Below, piece by piece: positions 54,701 through 62,932 of a stretch of DNA of 64,000 nt. The stretch comes from Mesorhizobium prunaredense. Its GTDB lineage: Bacteria; Pseudomonadota; Alphaproteobacteria; Rhizobiales; Rhizobiaceae. Position numbers and translations under genes: made by a program. The stretch is taken from the NCBI RefSeq assembly GCF_900156895.1, contig NZ_FTPD01000034.1, positions 263,994-327,993 on the forward strand. Reading direction: 5' to 3'. A model generated the notes under the pieces. It was not told the DNA's origin. It worked only from the letters and a program-made list of their open reading frames with translations, and did no database searches. The first letter of the stretch is position 1. Each line of letters begins with the position of its first letter.

Positions 54701-55111
54701 ATGACAATGTCTCAAACAGCATCCGTCACGCCCGGCGCACTGTGGACCGGCCGCGGGCTCAGCGCCCTCATCGTTCTGTTCATGATCTTCGACGGCGTCA
54801 TCAAGCTGCCGCCGCTCGATGTCGTCACCCAGACCATGGTGCAACTCGGCTGGCCGGCCGATCCCGATGTCTCGCGCATGCTCGGCATCATCGGGCTGGT
54901 CTCGACCGCGCTCTATGCGGTGCCGCGCACCTCGGTGCTCGGCGCCGTCCTGCTCACCGCCTATCTCGGCGGCGCCATCGCGACCCACGCGCGTCTTGGC
55001 AGCCCGCTGTTCTCGCACACATTGTTCGGCGTCTATCTCGGCCTCATTCTGTGGTGCGGCCTTTTCCTGCGCAATCCCGGGGTGCGCTCGCTGATCCCGT
55101 TCAGCCGATAG
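54701..55111 (+). CDS. DoxX-like membrane protein
   Basis: A 136-residue protein with four hydrophobic helices: LSALIVLFMIFDGVIKLPPL, then VSRMLGIIGLVSTALYAVPR, VLGAVLLTAYLGGAIATHAR and the FGVYLGLILWCGLFLRNP end. This matches the DoxX-like (DUF4/DoxX_2) group. Some relatives carry quinones or join thiosulfate oxidation, but no partner is visible here. Start ATG 54701 has GGAGG upstream. Confidence 0.88.
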   Translation: MTMSQTASVTPGALWTGRGLSALIVLFMIFDGVIKLPPLDVVTQTMVQLGWPADPDVSRMLGIIGLVSTALYAVPRTSVLGAVLLTAYLGGAIATHARLGSPLFSHTLFGVYLGLILWCGLFLRNPGVRSLIPFSR

Positions 55112-55262
55112 CGGCGACGTCAAAAGCCGTTCGATGGCGGTCACGTCGCCAGAGAGGGCGCTGTCTGCCGCCACCCTCTTCCTTGTCCTTGGATCAAATC
55201 GCCGGGTTGCGAGTTAGACGATGTGGGGCGAGGACGGAAAACCCCATTTGGGAGGAGCGACG

Positions 55263-55526
55263 ATGAAGAAACTGGTGGTCCTGATGGTATTGGCAACCTC
55301 GCTCGCAGCCTGTTCCCGGACGGAACAGGGCGCCGCGGTCGGTGGCCTGGGTGGCGCTGCTGTCGGCGCTGCCGTTGCAAACGACCCGGTGGAGGGAGCT
55401 GTTGTTGGTGGTGCTGTCGGCGCCGTCGCCGGCGCGCTGATCGGCCGCGCCACTGAAAGGGGCCAGTGCCGCTATCGCGATCGCTATGGACGCGTCTACA
55501 TCGCCCGCTGCCCGGCAGGCTATTGA
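55263..55526 (+). CDS. glycine-zipper lipoprotein (YMGG-like)
   Basis: An 87-residue lipoprotein. The signal peptide MKKLVVLMVLATSLAAC ends in a lipobox Cys. A glycine zipper follows (GAAVGGLGGAAVGAAVAND, then GAVVGGAVGAVAGALIGRA), a helical membrane-inserting repeat, and a short tail with two Cys (GQCRYRDRYGR, ARCPAGY). Probably outer-membrane or periplasmic; function unknown. Start 55263 has GGGAGGAG upstream. Confidence 0.9.
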   Translation: MKKLVVLMVLATSLAACSRTEQGAAVGGLGGAAVGAAVANDPVEGAVVGGAVGAVAGALIGRATERGQCRYRDRYGRVYIARCPAGY

Positions 55527-55555
55527 TCGGGCCGCGTCATGGCTCCGACGAAACA

Positions 55556-55582
55556 AAACGGCGGGCAAAGCGCCCGCCGTTC
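55556..55582 (-). terminator. rho-independent terminator of the ffh-rpsP operon
   Basis: Inverted repeat aacggcgggc / gcccgccgtt with a 5-base loop, followed on the minus strand by TTGTTTCG. It lies 20 bases past the rpsP stop and separates it from the convergent glycine-zipper gene. Confidence 0.8.
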
Positions 55583-55602
55583 CGTAGGCGATAAAAAGCG
55601 GA

Positions 55603-56004
55603 TTATTCGGCGCTCGCGGCTTCCGCCTCTGCCGGCGCGGCTGTTGCGGCGGCAACAGCGGCGGCTGCATCGTCCTGCGCCTTCTTCAGAAGTGCGGCGC
55701 GCTCCTGCGCCTTCTTGCCGGGCTCGGCCTTCTTCGGATTGGAGCGGGCCTCACGCTTGGCGATGCCGGCCTCGTCGAGGAAGCGCAGCACGCGGTCGGT
55801 CGGCTGGGCGCCGTGCGAGAGCCAATGCTTGACGCGGTCGGCGTCGACCTTGACCCGCTCGCCGTCCTTGGGCAGCAGCGGGTTCCACGAGCCGAGCGAC
55901 TCGATGAAACGGCCGTCGCGCGGCGAACGGGCGTCGGCGACGACGACGTGGTAATAGGGACGCTTTTTCGAGCCCGCACGGGCCAGTCGGATTTTCAATG
56001 GCAT
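55603..56004 (-). CDS. rpsP: 30S ribosomal protein S16
   Basis: Small-subunit ribosomal protein. The first about 80 residues are standard S16 (KIRLARAGSKKRPYYHVVVA, FIESLGSWNPL, WLSHGAQPTDRVLRFLD). The C-terminal about 50 residues are a Lys/Ala/Glu-rich tail, as in other alphaproteobacteria. The usual downstream rimM-trmD-rplS genes are not here: a terminator follows at once. Confidence 0.97.
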   Translation of the reverse strand: MPLKIRLARAGSKKRPYYHVVVADARSPRDGRFIESLGSWNPLLPKDGERVKVDADRVKHWLSHGAQPTDRVLRFLDEAGIAKREARSNPKKAEPGKKAQERAALLKKAQDDAAAAVAAATAAPAEAEAASAE

Positions 56005-56048
56005 TTCTTTTCTCCTAAAACGCTGATTTTCGGGTTTACGGCTGGTCC

Positions 56049-56375
56049 TCAGCCGGTTTTCGTTCCGCCGTTGGATGCGGCGATATGCTCGTGATGCCGG
56101 ATCACTTCACGGACGACGAAGTTCAGGAATTTCTCCGCGAAATCCGGGTCGAGATGGGCGTCCTTCGCCAGTTGGCGAAGGCGGGCGATCTGCTGCTGCT
56201 CGCGTGCCGGATCGGCCGGTGGCAGGCCATGCGACGCCTTCAGCTCGCCGACCGCCTTGGTGCAGCGGAAACGCTCGGCCAGCATGTGGATGAGCGCTGC
56301 GTCGATGTTGTCGATCGAGGCGCGGTAGTCGACCAGCGCCGCGCGTGCGTCGGCCATGTCCTTCTCTTCGTTCAT
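56049..56375 (-). CDS. chorismate mutase
   Basis: A 108-residue AroQ-type all-helical enzyme converting chorismate to prephenate for Phe/Tyr. Visible are the N-terminal RASIDNIDAALIHMLAERFR (catalytic Arg at the start and in ERFR), AVGELKASHGLPPADPAREQ and the C-terminal helix EKFLNFVVREVIRHHEHIA. Start ATG 56375 (MNEEKDMADARA). It lies between ffh and rpsP, 7 bases after the ffh stop, in the arrangement common to Rhizobiales. Confidence 0.94.
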   Translation of the reverse strand: MNEEKDMADARAALVDYRASIDNIDAALIHMLAERFRCTKAVGELKASHGLPPADPAREQQQIARLRQLAKDAHLDPDFAEKFLNFVVREVIRHHEHIAASNGGTKTG

Positions 56376-56382
56376 GGCGCCC

Positions 56383-58035
56383 TCACTTCTTCTTGCCGGG
56401 GCCGTTCTTGCCGAGCCCATTCTTGCCAAGCATTGGCAGCCCGCCGCCGGATCCTGGCAAACCAGGAAGCTTCATGCCGCCGGGCAGCCCAGGCAGGCCA
56501 CCGCCACCTGGAAGGCCAGCGGGCAGGCCCTTCATGCCGCCGAGACCGGCTGCCTGCGCCTGCTTCTGCAAGGCTTCGAGCTGCTTGGGGTCCATCTTGG
56601 ACAGGTCCGGCATGCCGCCGCCCATCATACTGCCCGGGCCACCCATGCCTCCCATACCCCCTGGCATCATGCCGCCGAGGCCCATCTTCTGGGCCAGGCC
56701 GCCCATCATGCCGCGCATCAGGCCACCGCCTTTGCCCTTGCCGCCCATCGCCTTCATCATGTCGGCCATGCCGCGATGCATCTTCAGGAGCTTGTTGATC
56801 TCGGCCGCATCGGTGCCGGAGCCTGCGGCGATGCGCTTCTTGCGCGAGTGCTTCAGAATATCCGGGTTGGCGCGCTCGGCCTTGGTCATTGACGAGATGA
56901 TGGCGAGCTGGCGGCCGAACATCTTGTCGTCGAGACCGGCGGCGGCCATCTGATCCTTCATCTTGCCCATGCCCGGCATCATGCCCATGATACCGCCCAT
57001 GCCGCCCATCTTCGACATCTGCTGAAGCTGGCCGGCAAGATCGTTCAGGTCGAATTTGCCCGACTGCATCTTCTTGGCCATCGCCGCCGCCTGCTCGGCG
57101 TCGATGTTTTCGGCAGCCTTTTCGACGAGGCTGATGATGTCGCCCATGCCGAGAATGCGGTCGGCGATGCGCTTGGGATGGAATTCCTCCAGCCCGTCCA
57201 TTTTCTCGCCGGTGCCGATCAGCTTGATCGGCTTGCCGGTGACGGCGCGCATGGAAAGTGCTGCACCACCACGGCCGTCGCCATCCATGCGGGTCAGCAC
57301 CAGGCCGGTGATGCCGACGCGCTCATCGAAGCTTTTTGCCAGATTGACGGCGTCCTGGCCGGTCAGCGAATCGGCGACCAAAAGGATTTCGTGCGGCGAC
57401 GAGACCTTCTTGATGTCGGCCATCTCGACCATCAGCGGCTCGTCGATATGGGTGCGGCCGGCGGTGTCGAGGATGACGACGTCATGGCCGCCGAGCTTTG
57501 CCGCCTGCACGGCGCGGCGGGCGATGTCGACCGGCGTCTGGCCCGCGACGATCGGCAGCGTGGCGACCTTGGCCTGCTCGCCGAGCTGACGGAGCTGCTC
57601 CTGCGCGGCGGGACGCCGCGTGTCGAGCGAGGCCATCAGGACCTTCTTGTTCTGACGCTCGGTGAGGCGCTTGGCGATCTTGGCCGATGTCGTCGTCTTG
57701 CCGGAACCCTGCAGGCCGACCATCATGATGACGACCGGAGCCGGTGCATTGAGGTCGATGGCGATGCCCTCGGCGCCCAGCATCTCGACCAGCTCGTCAT
57801 GGACGATCTTGACGACCATCTGCCCGGGCTTGATCGACTTCAGCACGGCGGCGCCGACGGCCTTCTCGCGCACCTTGTCGGTGAAGGAACGCACCACTTC
57901 CAGCGCCACGTCGGCCTCGAGCAGCGCACGGCGCACCTCGCGCAGCGCCGCCGAGACATCGGCCTCGGACAGGGCGCCGCGGCCGGTGAGGCCGTTCAGG
58001 ATCGAACCAAGACGTTCCTGTAGCGATTCAAACAT
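56383..58035 (-). CDS. ffh: signal recognition particle protein Ffh
   Basis: GTPase of SRP that binds signal sequences and 4.5S RNA. The 550 residues comprise an N domain, a G domain with VGLQGSGKTTTSAKIA (about residue 107), DTRRPAAQEQL, DTAGR and LTRMDGDGRGG, and an M domain with GGIMGMMPGMGKMKDQ and the RNA-binding SMTKAERANPDI plus RKKRIAAGSGT. The final about 110 residues are a Gly/Met/Pro/Leu-rich low-complexity tail, longer than the usual M domain. Start ATG 58035 (MFESLQERLG). Confidence 0.97.
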   Translation of the reverse strand: MFESLQERLGSILNGLTGRGALSEADVSAALREVRRALLEADVALEVVRSFTDKVREKAVGAAVLKSIKPGQMVVKIVHDELVEMLGAEGIAIDLNAPAPVVIMMVGLQGSGKTTTSAKIAKRLTERQNKKVLMASLDTRRPAAQEQLRQLGEQAKVATLPIVAGQTPVDIARRAVQAAKLGGHDVVILDTAGRTHIDEPLMVEMADIKKVSSPHEILLVADSLTGQDAVNLAKSFDERVGITGLVLTRMDGDGRGGAALSMRAVTGKPIKLIGTGEKMDGLEEFHPKRIADRILGMGDIISLVEKAAENIDAEQAAAMAKKMQSGKFDLNDLAGQLQQMSKMGGMGGIMGMMPGMGKMKDQMAAAGLDDKMFGRQLAIISSMTKAERANPDILKHSRKKRIAAGSGTDAAEINKLLKMHRGMADMMKAMGGKGKGGGLMRGMMGGLAQKMGLGGMMPGGMGGMGGPGSMMGGGMPDLSKMDPKQLEALQKQAQAAGLGGMKGLPAGLPGGGGLPGLPGGMKLPGLPGSGGGLPMLGKNGLGKNGPGKKK

Positions 58036-58360
58036 TCTTTTTCCTTTTCCCTGGCACCCGGATGATGCCCGAGAGGTAATGCGTCCGCGCCCAGTATCCA
58101 ACTCAAAGCCGTCCGGGCAAAAGCCCAAAGCCAAAAAGCACCCGGGGGCGCACAGCGCTGCCGGATGTTGGCCTCCAGGATCGATTTACAGCACGTCGCC
58201 TCAAACAGGCTTCGGCGTCCCGGTCGGCTTGCTCGGAGGGATACTCGTCGCGGAATTCGCGGGCTGTAGACAGGAAATCGGCCGCGGAGTCAAGGTGCGG
58301 GGCCGAATACGCTGAACCGGGCCGGTTCGGTTTATGGCAGCACCACCAGCGTGATGCGCA
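58036..58360. other. 325-base gap upstream of ffh without recognised gene
   Basis: Between the starts of ffh (minus) and the end of the CPBP gene (minus). It contains short inverted stretches, such as gccgtccgggcaaaagccca and gaaccgggccggttc at about 58315, but no open frame with family sequence, no tRNA and no 4.5S RNA tetraloop motif that I can see. The ffh promoter should lie here. Confidence 0.4.
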
Positions 58361-59323
58361 TCAGCTTGGGCCGCCAGGGTGCGAAAAATCCGGCTCGACC
58401 TTCAGCGGCGAGCGCGGGTGCAGCAGCAGCAGAACAGTCAACAGGCTGCAGACGATGCCGATCGCCGCGATGAGGACGGCATCAAGCGTCGTCCAGCCTG
58501 GGCCTTCGAGCGGCTTGGCGTTGAACAGGGCGAAGGAATTGTAGCTTTGCTGATGCGAAATCAGCAGGAAGCCGGTCAGATTGTTGCCGAGGTGGGCGCC
58601 GAAGGCCGCGCCGAGATTGCCCGTGGCATAGACCACAAGCGTCAGGAGTAGCGCAAAAGCGGCGATCGAGGCCAGCACGCAGGCGTTGATGACGGTCGTC
58701 GAGCTTGGGTTCCAATGCATCGCAGTGAACAGAAGTCCTGGCAGCAGCGCCCAGATGAAGGGGTTTTGAAACCGGTTGGCCAGGCCTCTGAGGAGATAGC
58801 CGCGAAACAGCACCTCTTCGGACGAGGTCTGCAGCAGGGTCAGCGCGGCGATCGGGATCAGGAACAGCAGCCAGGACGACAGGCCGATTTCACCACGCGC
58901 AATGTCGGGCTGCAAGAGATAGAGCAGTATCTCGGAGAGCAGCGATGTGACCAGCACCGCGGCCAATCCCCTAAAAAATCCCGAGCGCGAAACGCGGCGG
59001 CTGGTGCCGATCAGCGCCATCAGCGGCTCGCGATGGACCCAGCGCATGGCAGCCCACAGGCCGAGCCAGATTCCGGCAAAGGAGGCGAGCGCGGCGAGGA
59101 TCCCGGTGGGCGAGGCCATGAAATTCTGCACCGCCCCTCCTTCCATCGGGGCGCCAGACGATGCTTGCCAGACGACGAAGACATAGGCGCCGCCGAACAG
59201 CACGGCGATGGTCGTCGCGACCCAGAACAGAACGACGATCGCCGTTCCGAGCAGGAGCGGCGGCAGGGTCGTCTTGGCGTTGGGAGTATGCCGGTAGCGC
59301 TCGAAGGCGGCAGGGTCTATCAC
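58361..59323 (-). CDS. CPBP family intramembrane metalloprotease
   Basis: A 320-residue membrane protein of the CPBP (CAAX protease/bacteriocin-processing) family. The first motif EExxxR is in QTSSEEVLFRGYLLRGLANR (about residue 172), the second motif in ALLPGLLFTAMHWNP (FxxxH), and the third His in AAFGAHLGNNLTGFLL. About eight hydrophobic segments are visible. The substrate is unknown; related proteins process peptides or resist bacteriocins. Start GTG 59323 (MIDPAAFERYR). Confidence 0.92.
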   Translation of the reverse strand: MIDPAAFERYRHTPNAKTTLPPLLLGTAIVVLFWVATTIAVLFGGAYVFVVWQASSGAPMEGGAVQNFMASPTGILAALASFAGIWLGLWAAMRWVHREPLMALIGTSRRVSRSGFFRGLAAVLVTSLLSEILLYLLQPDIARGEIGLSSWLLFLIPIAALTLLQTSSEEVLFRGYLLRGLANRFQNPFIWALLPGLLFTAMHWNPSSTTVINACVLASIAAFALLLTLVVYATGNLGAAFGAHLGNNLTGFLLISHQQSYNSFALFNAKPLEGPGWTTLDAVLIAAIGIVCSLLTVLLLLHPRSPLKVEPDFSHPGGPS

Positions 59324-59423
59324 GCGGGCTCACAGGCTGGTGCTTCGGGTCGCATGATCTATTCGATCGGGTCGTGCCGCGCAATCAACGGATTCGCTAG
59401 CCGCCAGCATTGCAAGAAAGGCC

Positions 59424-59475
59424 ACTTCTCCCCGTCACTATACGGGGAGAAGGGCGCGGCAGGGCGATGAGGGGC
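59424..59475. repeat. family B palindromic repeat
   Basis: cttctccccgtcactatacg gggagaagggcgcggcaggg cgatgagggg, reverse orientation, between the CPBP and SH3 genes. Confidence 0.75.
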
Positions 59476-59556
59476 AGCGCCGACTTCGACCATTGGCGGT
59501 CTCCAACGATCCTGGATTCCGTGATTCGTCTAAAGCGATTGCCCTGTTCGGCACCG

Positions 59557-60156
59557 TCAGCGCTCGACGTACATGATGCGTCGGGTGCCGGGGTCGACCA
59601 GTGCCGGCTGACCGTTCACATAGACATAGCGGTAGTCATAGTCCGGAATCTCGCGCAACTCGACGGTGTCGGGCAAGGTCGCGCCGGTAACCACCTCGCC
59701 CTCGAGATAGACCGGGTCGACCCGGTTGGTCTCGATATAGGTGCGGATTTCGGCCGGCGGCCGCCTGATCGGCTCGATCGGCTCGCCAGCGACGATCGCT
59801 CCGGTATAGATGTCGGGATCGTCGACATCGGCGGGCGCTTCGACGATGGTAATGTCTGCGTCGGCCGGGCGCCGGGTCAGGACGACCTCGTTGCCGCCGA
59901 AATCGGCCGTCACATAGTCGGAATAGATCCAGCCCTGGCCATTGGCCTCGGCTATGGTGCACCATTTGCTGTTTTGGATGCAGCCATCGAGCGTTGCCGA
60001 CTGGCCGGCGGCGAGCACGCCGATGACCGGGTATTGCGGGCCTGGGCCGGCGCGAATGTTGAGATCGGCGACCGCCGAGACGGCGGTATCGGCCAAGGCT
60101 GTGCCGGACATGGCGACAAGCGCTCCGGCGACAGCAGGAAACAGTATGCGCTTCAT
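59557..60156 (-). CDS. secreted SH3-domain protein with DUF1236
   Basis: A 199-residue secreted protein. The signal peptide (RILFPAVAGALVAMSGTALA) is followed by a bacterial SH3 domain (AVADLNIRAGPGPQYPVIGV, LDGCIQNSKWCTIAEANGQG with two Cys) and a C-terminal DUF1236 region (PPAEIRTYIETNRVDPVYLEG, YDYRYVYVNGQPALVDP). This architecture is common in rhizobia; SH3 domains bind cell-wall peptides. Start ATG 60156. Confidence 0.9.
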   Translation of the reverse strand: MKRILFPAVAGALVAMSGTALADTAVSAVADLNIRAGPGPQYPVIGVLAAGQSATLDGCIQNSKWCTIAEANGQGWIYSDYVTADFGGNEVVLTRRPADADITIVEAPADVDDPDIYTGAIVAGEPIEPIRRPPAEIRTYIETNRVDPVYLEGEVVTGATLPDTVELREIPDYDYRYVYVNGQPALVDPGTRRIMYVER

Positions 60157-60219
60157 GGTTTCGCTCCGTTTTGATGGTCCCTCGCGAACGAAAACGAAAC
60201 AGGACTTCATGCGTTCCGG

Positions 60220-61311
60220 CTAAAACGCCTCGGCCGGCTCACGTTTTGTTCCGGATTCTTTCACGACAGTCAGCAGCTCATGGACGAAGGCCAGCTTCTG
60301 TGCCGTCAGCTCCGAGATGACGAAGGGATAGAGGTCGGGCAGGCCCATGCAGCGGTTGATCGAGTTGGACGCTTCCGAAAGCACCAGCCAGCGGGCCAAG
60401 ATCTTCTCGAACGGTTCGGGAACGGCGGCAGGTTCCGACGGCGCCGGTTGCAGCTCGCCGCCGGTGTCGCCCCGCGACAGGTCGTTGGCCTCCACGGTTT
60501 CCAGCCGGCCGAGCGGGAAATTCAGCGCATGCACCATCTCCAGCGTATCGGTGATGTGCAGATGGTGCGCCCATGTCTCGGCCCAGTCCTCCCAGGGATG
60601 GGACGTGGCATAGGCGGAAATATGGTCCTGCTGCCAGTCGGGCGGCGCGCCATTGGCATGGTAGGCCTTCAGCGCCTGCTCGTAATCGGCGCGCTCGTCG
60701 CCGAACAATGTGCGGAAGGCGGCAAGCCGTTGCGGGTCGTCGCGGATCAGGCGGTCCCAGTAATAGTGGCCGAGCTCATGGCGGAAATGGCCGAGCAACG
60801 TACGATAGTTCTCGCCCATCTCGACGCGCCGTCTTTCGCGCTCGGCCGAGTCCGCCTCGGCGACATTGAGTGTGATCAGGCCGTTGTCATGGCCGGTCAG
60901 GATGCGCGCGCCACCCGGACCGCCGATCGGATCGGCGAGAAAGTCGAAGGCGAGGCCGGCCTCGTCGCCGGCGCTCCGCTTGGGCGCGACCGGCAGTCCG
61001 GCGGCGAGCAGCGAATAGATTGCCCGCTTCTTTGCCGCTTCGACGCGGATCCAGCGACGGCGGTTGCCATCGACCGAAAGGTCCGGGATCAGCTGGTTCA
61101 GCGCGCAGGCGTGGCAGAAGGCATGGCCAGGTTCCGCCATCCAGTTGCAGGCGCACTCGTCGGCATTGGTGCACTGGAAAACGCCGCCGGCGCCAGACAG
61201 CACGAAACGCGCATGCCCGGGATCGTAGAGCACGGGGCTGGCGCAGTTCAGGCACTGGGCGTTCTCGAAATAGAGGCGGTGGCCGCAATGCGGACAATCG
61301 AAGAGCTTCAT
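60220..61311 (-). CDS. zinc-ribbon putative metallopeptidase
   Basis: A 363-residue protein. The N-terminus is a zinc ribbon (FDCPHCGHRLYFENAQCLNC). A larger Cys cluster (QCTNADECACNWMAEPGHAF, CHACALNQL) follows, and the gluzincin motif HELGH is in HFRHELGHYYWDRLI (about residue 180), with a possible third ligand Glu/His near HPWEDWAETWAHHLH. This is the predicted zinc-binding metallopeptidase family formerly DUF2248; no substrate is known. Start ATG 61311 lies just before tandem 15-base repeats. Confidence 0.88.
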   Translation of the reverse strand: MKLFDCPHCGHRLYFENAQCLNCASPVLYDPGHARFVLSGAGGVFQCTNADECACNWMAEPGHAFCHACALNQLIPDLSVDGNRRRWIRVEAAKKRAIYSLLAAGLPVAPKRSAGDEAGLAFDFLADPIGGPGGARILTGHDNGLITLNVAEADSAERERRRVEMGENYRTLLGHFRHELGHYYWDRLIRDDPQRLAAFRTLFGDERADYEQALKAYHANGAPPDWQQDHISAYATSHPWEDWAETWAHHLHITDTLEMVHALNFPLGRLETVEANDLSRGDTGGELQPAPSEPAAVPEPFEKILARWLVLSEASNSINRCMGLPDLYPFVISELTAQKLAFVHELLTVVKESGTKREPAEAF

Positions 61312-61316
61312 CCCAA

Positions 61317-61356
61317 TCTCAAATCACCAGGTCTCAAATCACCAAGTCTCAAATTA
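61317..61356. repeat. 15-base tandem repeat upstream of the metallopeptidase gene
   Basis: tctcaaatcaccagg (61317-61331), tctcaaatcaccaag (61332-61346) and a partial third copy tctcaaatt. They lie 6 bases before the start codon of the metallopeptidase gene on the minus strand, in its untranslated leader. Confidence 0.85.
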
Positions 61357-61426
61357 TGAGGCCCGGATATAGTGCGCAGCGGCATATCGCCCAAACGCCT
61401 GTCGGCGGCCGGCGTTCCTGCCGTTG

Positions 61427-62674
61427 CTATTTTGCCGCCAGCTGCGCGGCGACCGTTCTCGCCACCGCCTCGCCCGACAGCCTGGCGCCGCCGCAGGTCT
61501 GCATCAGCGGACCGGCCAGATGCTCGCCGGCGAAGAAGATTTTTTCCGCCACCGGCTGCATCAGCGTGGCGCGCGCCTGCGAACGGCCAGGTCGGGCCGC
61601 CGCATAGGCGCCGCGCACGAACCGCTCGCCGCCCCAATTGGTCATCATGGCGCGCCCGACATGTTTTCTAACGTCACCGCCGAAGATGGCGCACAGCCGG
61701 TCGATGACGAAGTCGACGCCTGCCGCCTCGCCCGCCGCCGACATCTCCCAGGCGAAATCGCCGCCGACGAAGCCGACCATCAGATCGAGGTCGAAGGGAA
61801 AGCAAAGGAAGTAGATATCGTGCCTGGCCAGCCGCTCGATCAGCAGGTCGTCGAACGGCTCAAGCCCGAGCCTTGTGCCTGTGATTTCGACCGGCAGCTT
61901 GGTCAGCATGCCCATCGGCAGGTCGAAAAAGGCAGCGAAATGCCTGTCGGGCAGCGCCGGCGCGAATTCGATCTCCTCGAAGGCGAGCACCGCCGGCGAG
62001 GCGGTGACGATGGCCGCCTTGGCGCGGATGGTGCCGCGATCGGTGACGCAGGCGACGCCGGGCACGTCCCAGAGGATTTTCCGCACCGGCGTCGACAGCT
62101 CGACCGGCACGTCTGCGCCGAAACGGGCGACCAGCGCGCCGAACCCCTCCTTGGTGAAGTAGTTCGGATCGAGATCGGCGGCGGCCTGAAAGTCGCGGAT
62201 CGATATCTCGTCCTCGTCGGCGCCAAAGTCCATCGGCCCGGCGAAGGTGGCGGCCGCGCGCGGCGCATGGCCCTTGGAGAGCAGGGCCGAAAGACGGTCG
62301 TCGTCACCAATCTTGACCTCATGCGCCGCCAGCAGCTCGAACAGCCTGATATCGGCCGCCTTCATCGCGGCCTCTTCGTCCTCGCTCGCCTTTCGGTTGC
62401 GATAATAGAGATGGTCGATATTCATGTCGTGATGATGAAGCGTCCAGCGGGCAGCTTGCGCCTCGGGAAAGTAGGGATTTCGGTCGGCCGCGTGCAGCCA
62501 GGCGCAGCCGATGTCGAAAGGAACGCCGAAATGCTGATCGCTGGTCCAGGCGCGGCCGCCGATACGGTTCATCGCTTCGACCAGCTTGAAGGAAAGGCCG
62601 GCCGCACGCAGGGTCTTGGCGGCGGAAAGTCCCGCCGAGCCGGCACCGATGACCACGACGTCAACGTCTTCCAT
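61427..62674 (-). CDS. FAD-dependent amine oxidase family protein
   Basis: A 415-residue flavoprotein of the monoamine-oxidase/polyamine-oxidase group. The FAD motif VVVIGAGSAGLSAAKTL is at the N-terminus, with VEAMNRIGGRAWTSDQ next; the C-terminal FAD motif is FFAGEHLAGPLMQTCGGARL. No covalent Cys-flavin site is visible. Similar proteins oxidise polyamines or aromatic amines. Start MEDVDVVVIGAG at 62674 is preferred; a much longer frame upstream is shadow sequence. Confidence 0.9.
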   Translation of the reverse strand: MEDVDVVVIGAGSAGLSAAKTLRAAGLSFKLVEAMNRIGGRAWTSDQHFGVPFDIGCAWLHAADRNPYFPEAQAARWTLHHHDMNIDHLYYRNRKASEDEEAAMKAADIRLFELLAAHEVKIGDDDRLSALLSKGHAPRAAATFAGPMDFGADEDEISIRDFQAAADLDPNYFTKEGFGALVARFGADVPVELSTPVRKILWDVPGVACVTDRGTIRAKAAIVTASPAVLAFEEIEFAPALPDRHFAAFFDLPMGMLTKLPVEITGTRLGLEPFDDLLIERLARHDIYFLCFPFDLDLMVGFVGGDFAWEMSAAGEAAGVDFVIDRLCAIFGGDVRKHVGRAMMTNWGGERFVRGAYAAARPGRSQARATLMQPVAEKIFFAGEHLAGPLMQTCGGARLSGEAVARTVAAQLAAK

Positions 62675-62778
62675 GAATATTCCAGCCCCCGCCACAATAA
62701 TTACTTGATCGTAAGCAAGTTGTCCGGCATTCGCCAGCGCTGCGGCGAGGATGCGTAAACGAGTTCTTAGCGTATCGG

Positions 62779-62850
62779 CCTCGAAAGTCGGTGCCGATTC
62801 TCGGAAAGCACGATGCGCAGATTGTAAGTGTCGGAGCGTACTGCATCCAG
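62779..62850. repeat. intergenic palindromic repeat, family F copy 2
   Basis: tcgaaagtcggtgccgattc tcggaaagcacgatgcgcag ends with gtcggagcgtactgcatcc; same layout as 16901-16974 with more changes. Confidence 0.7.
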
Positions 62851-62932
62851 GCGGACGCACGTCGCTCCAACGGTGACAAGCGGGCGTTTCGCTGGCAAAT
62901 TGGTATTCGATCCAGGCAACCAGGAGAGCAAC

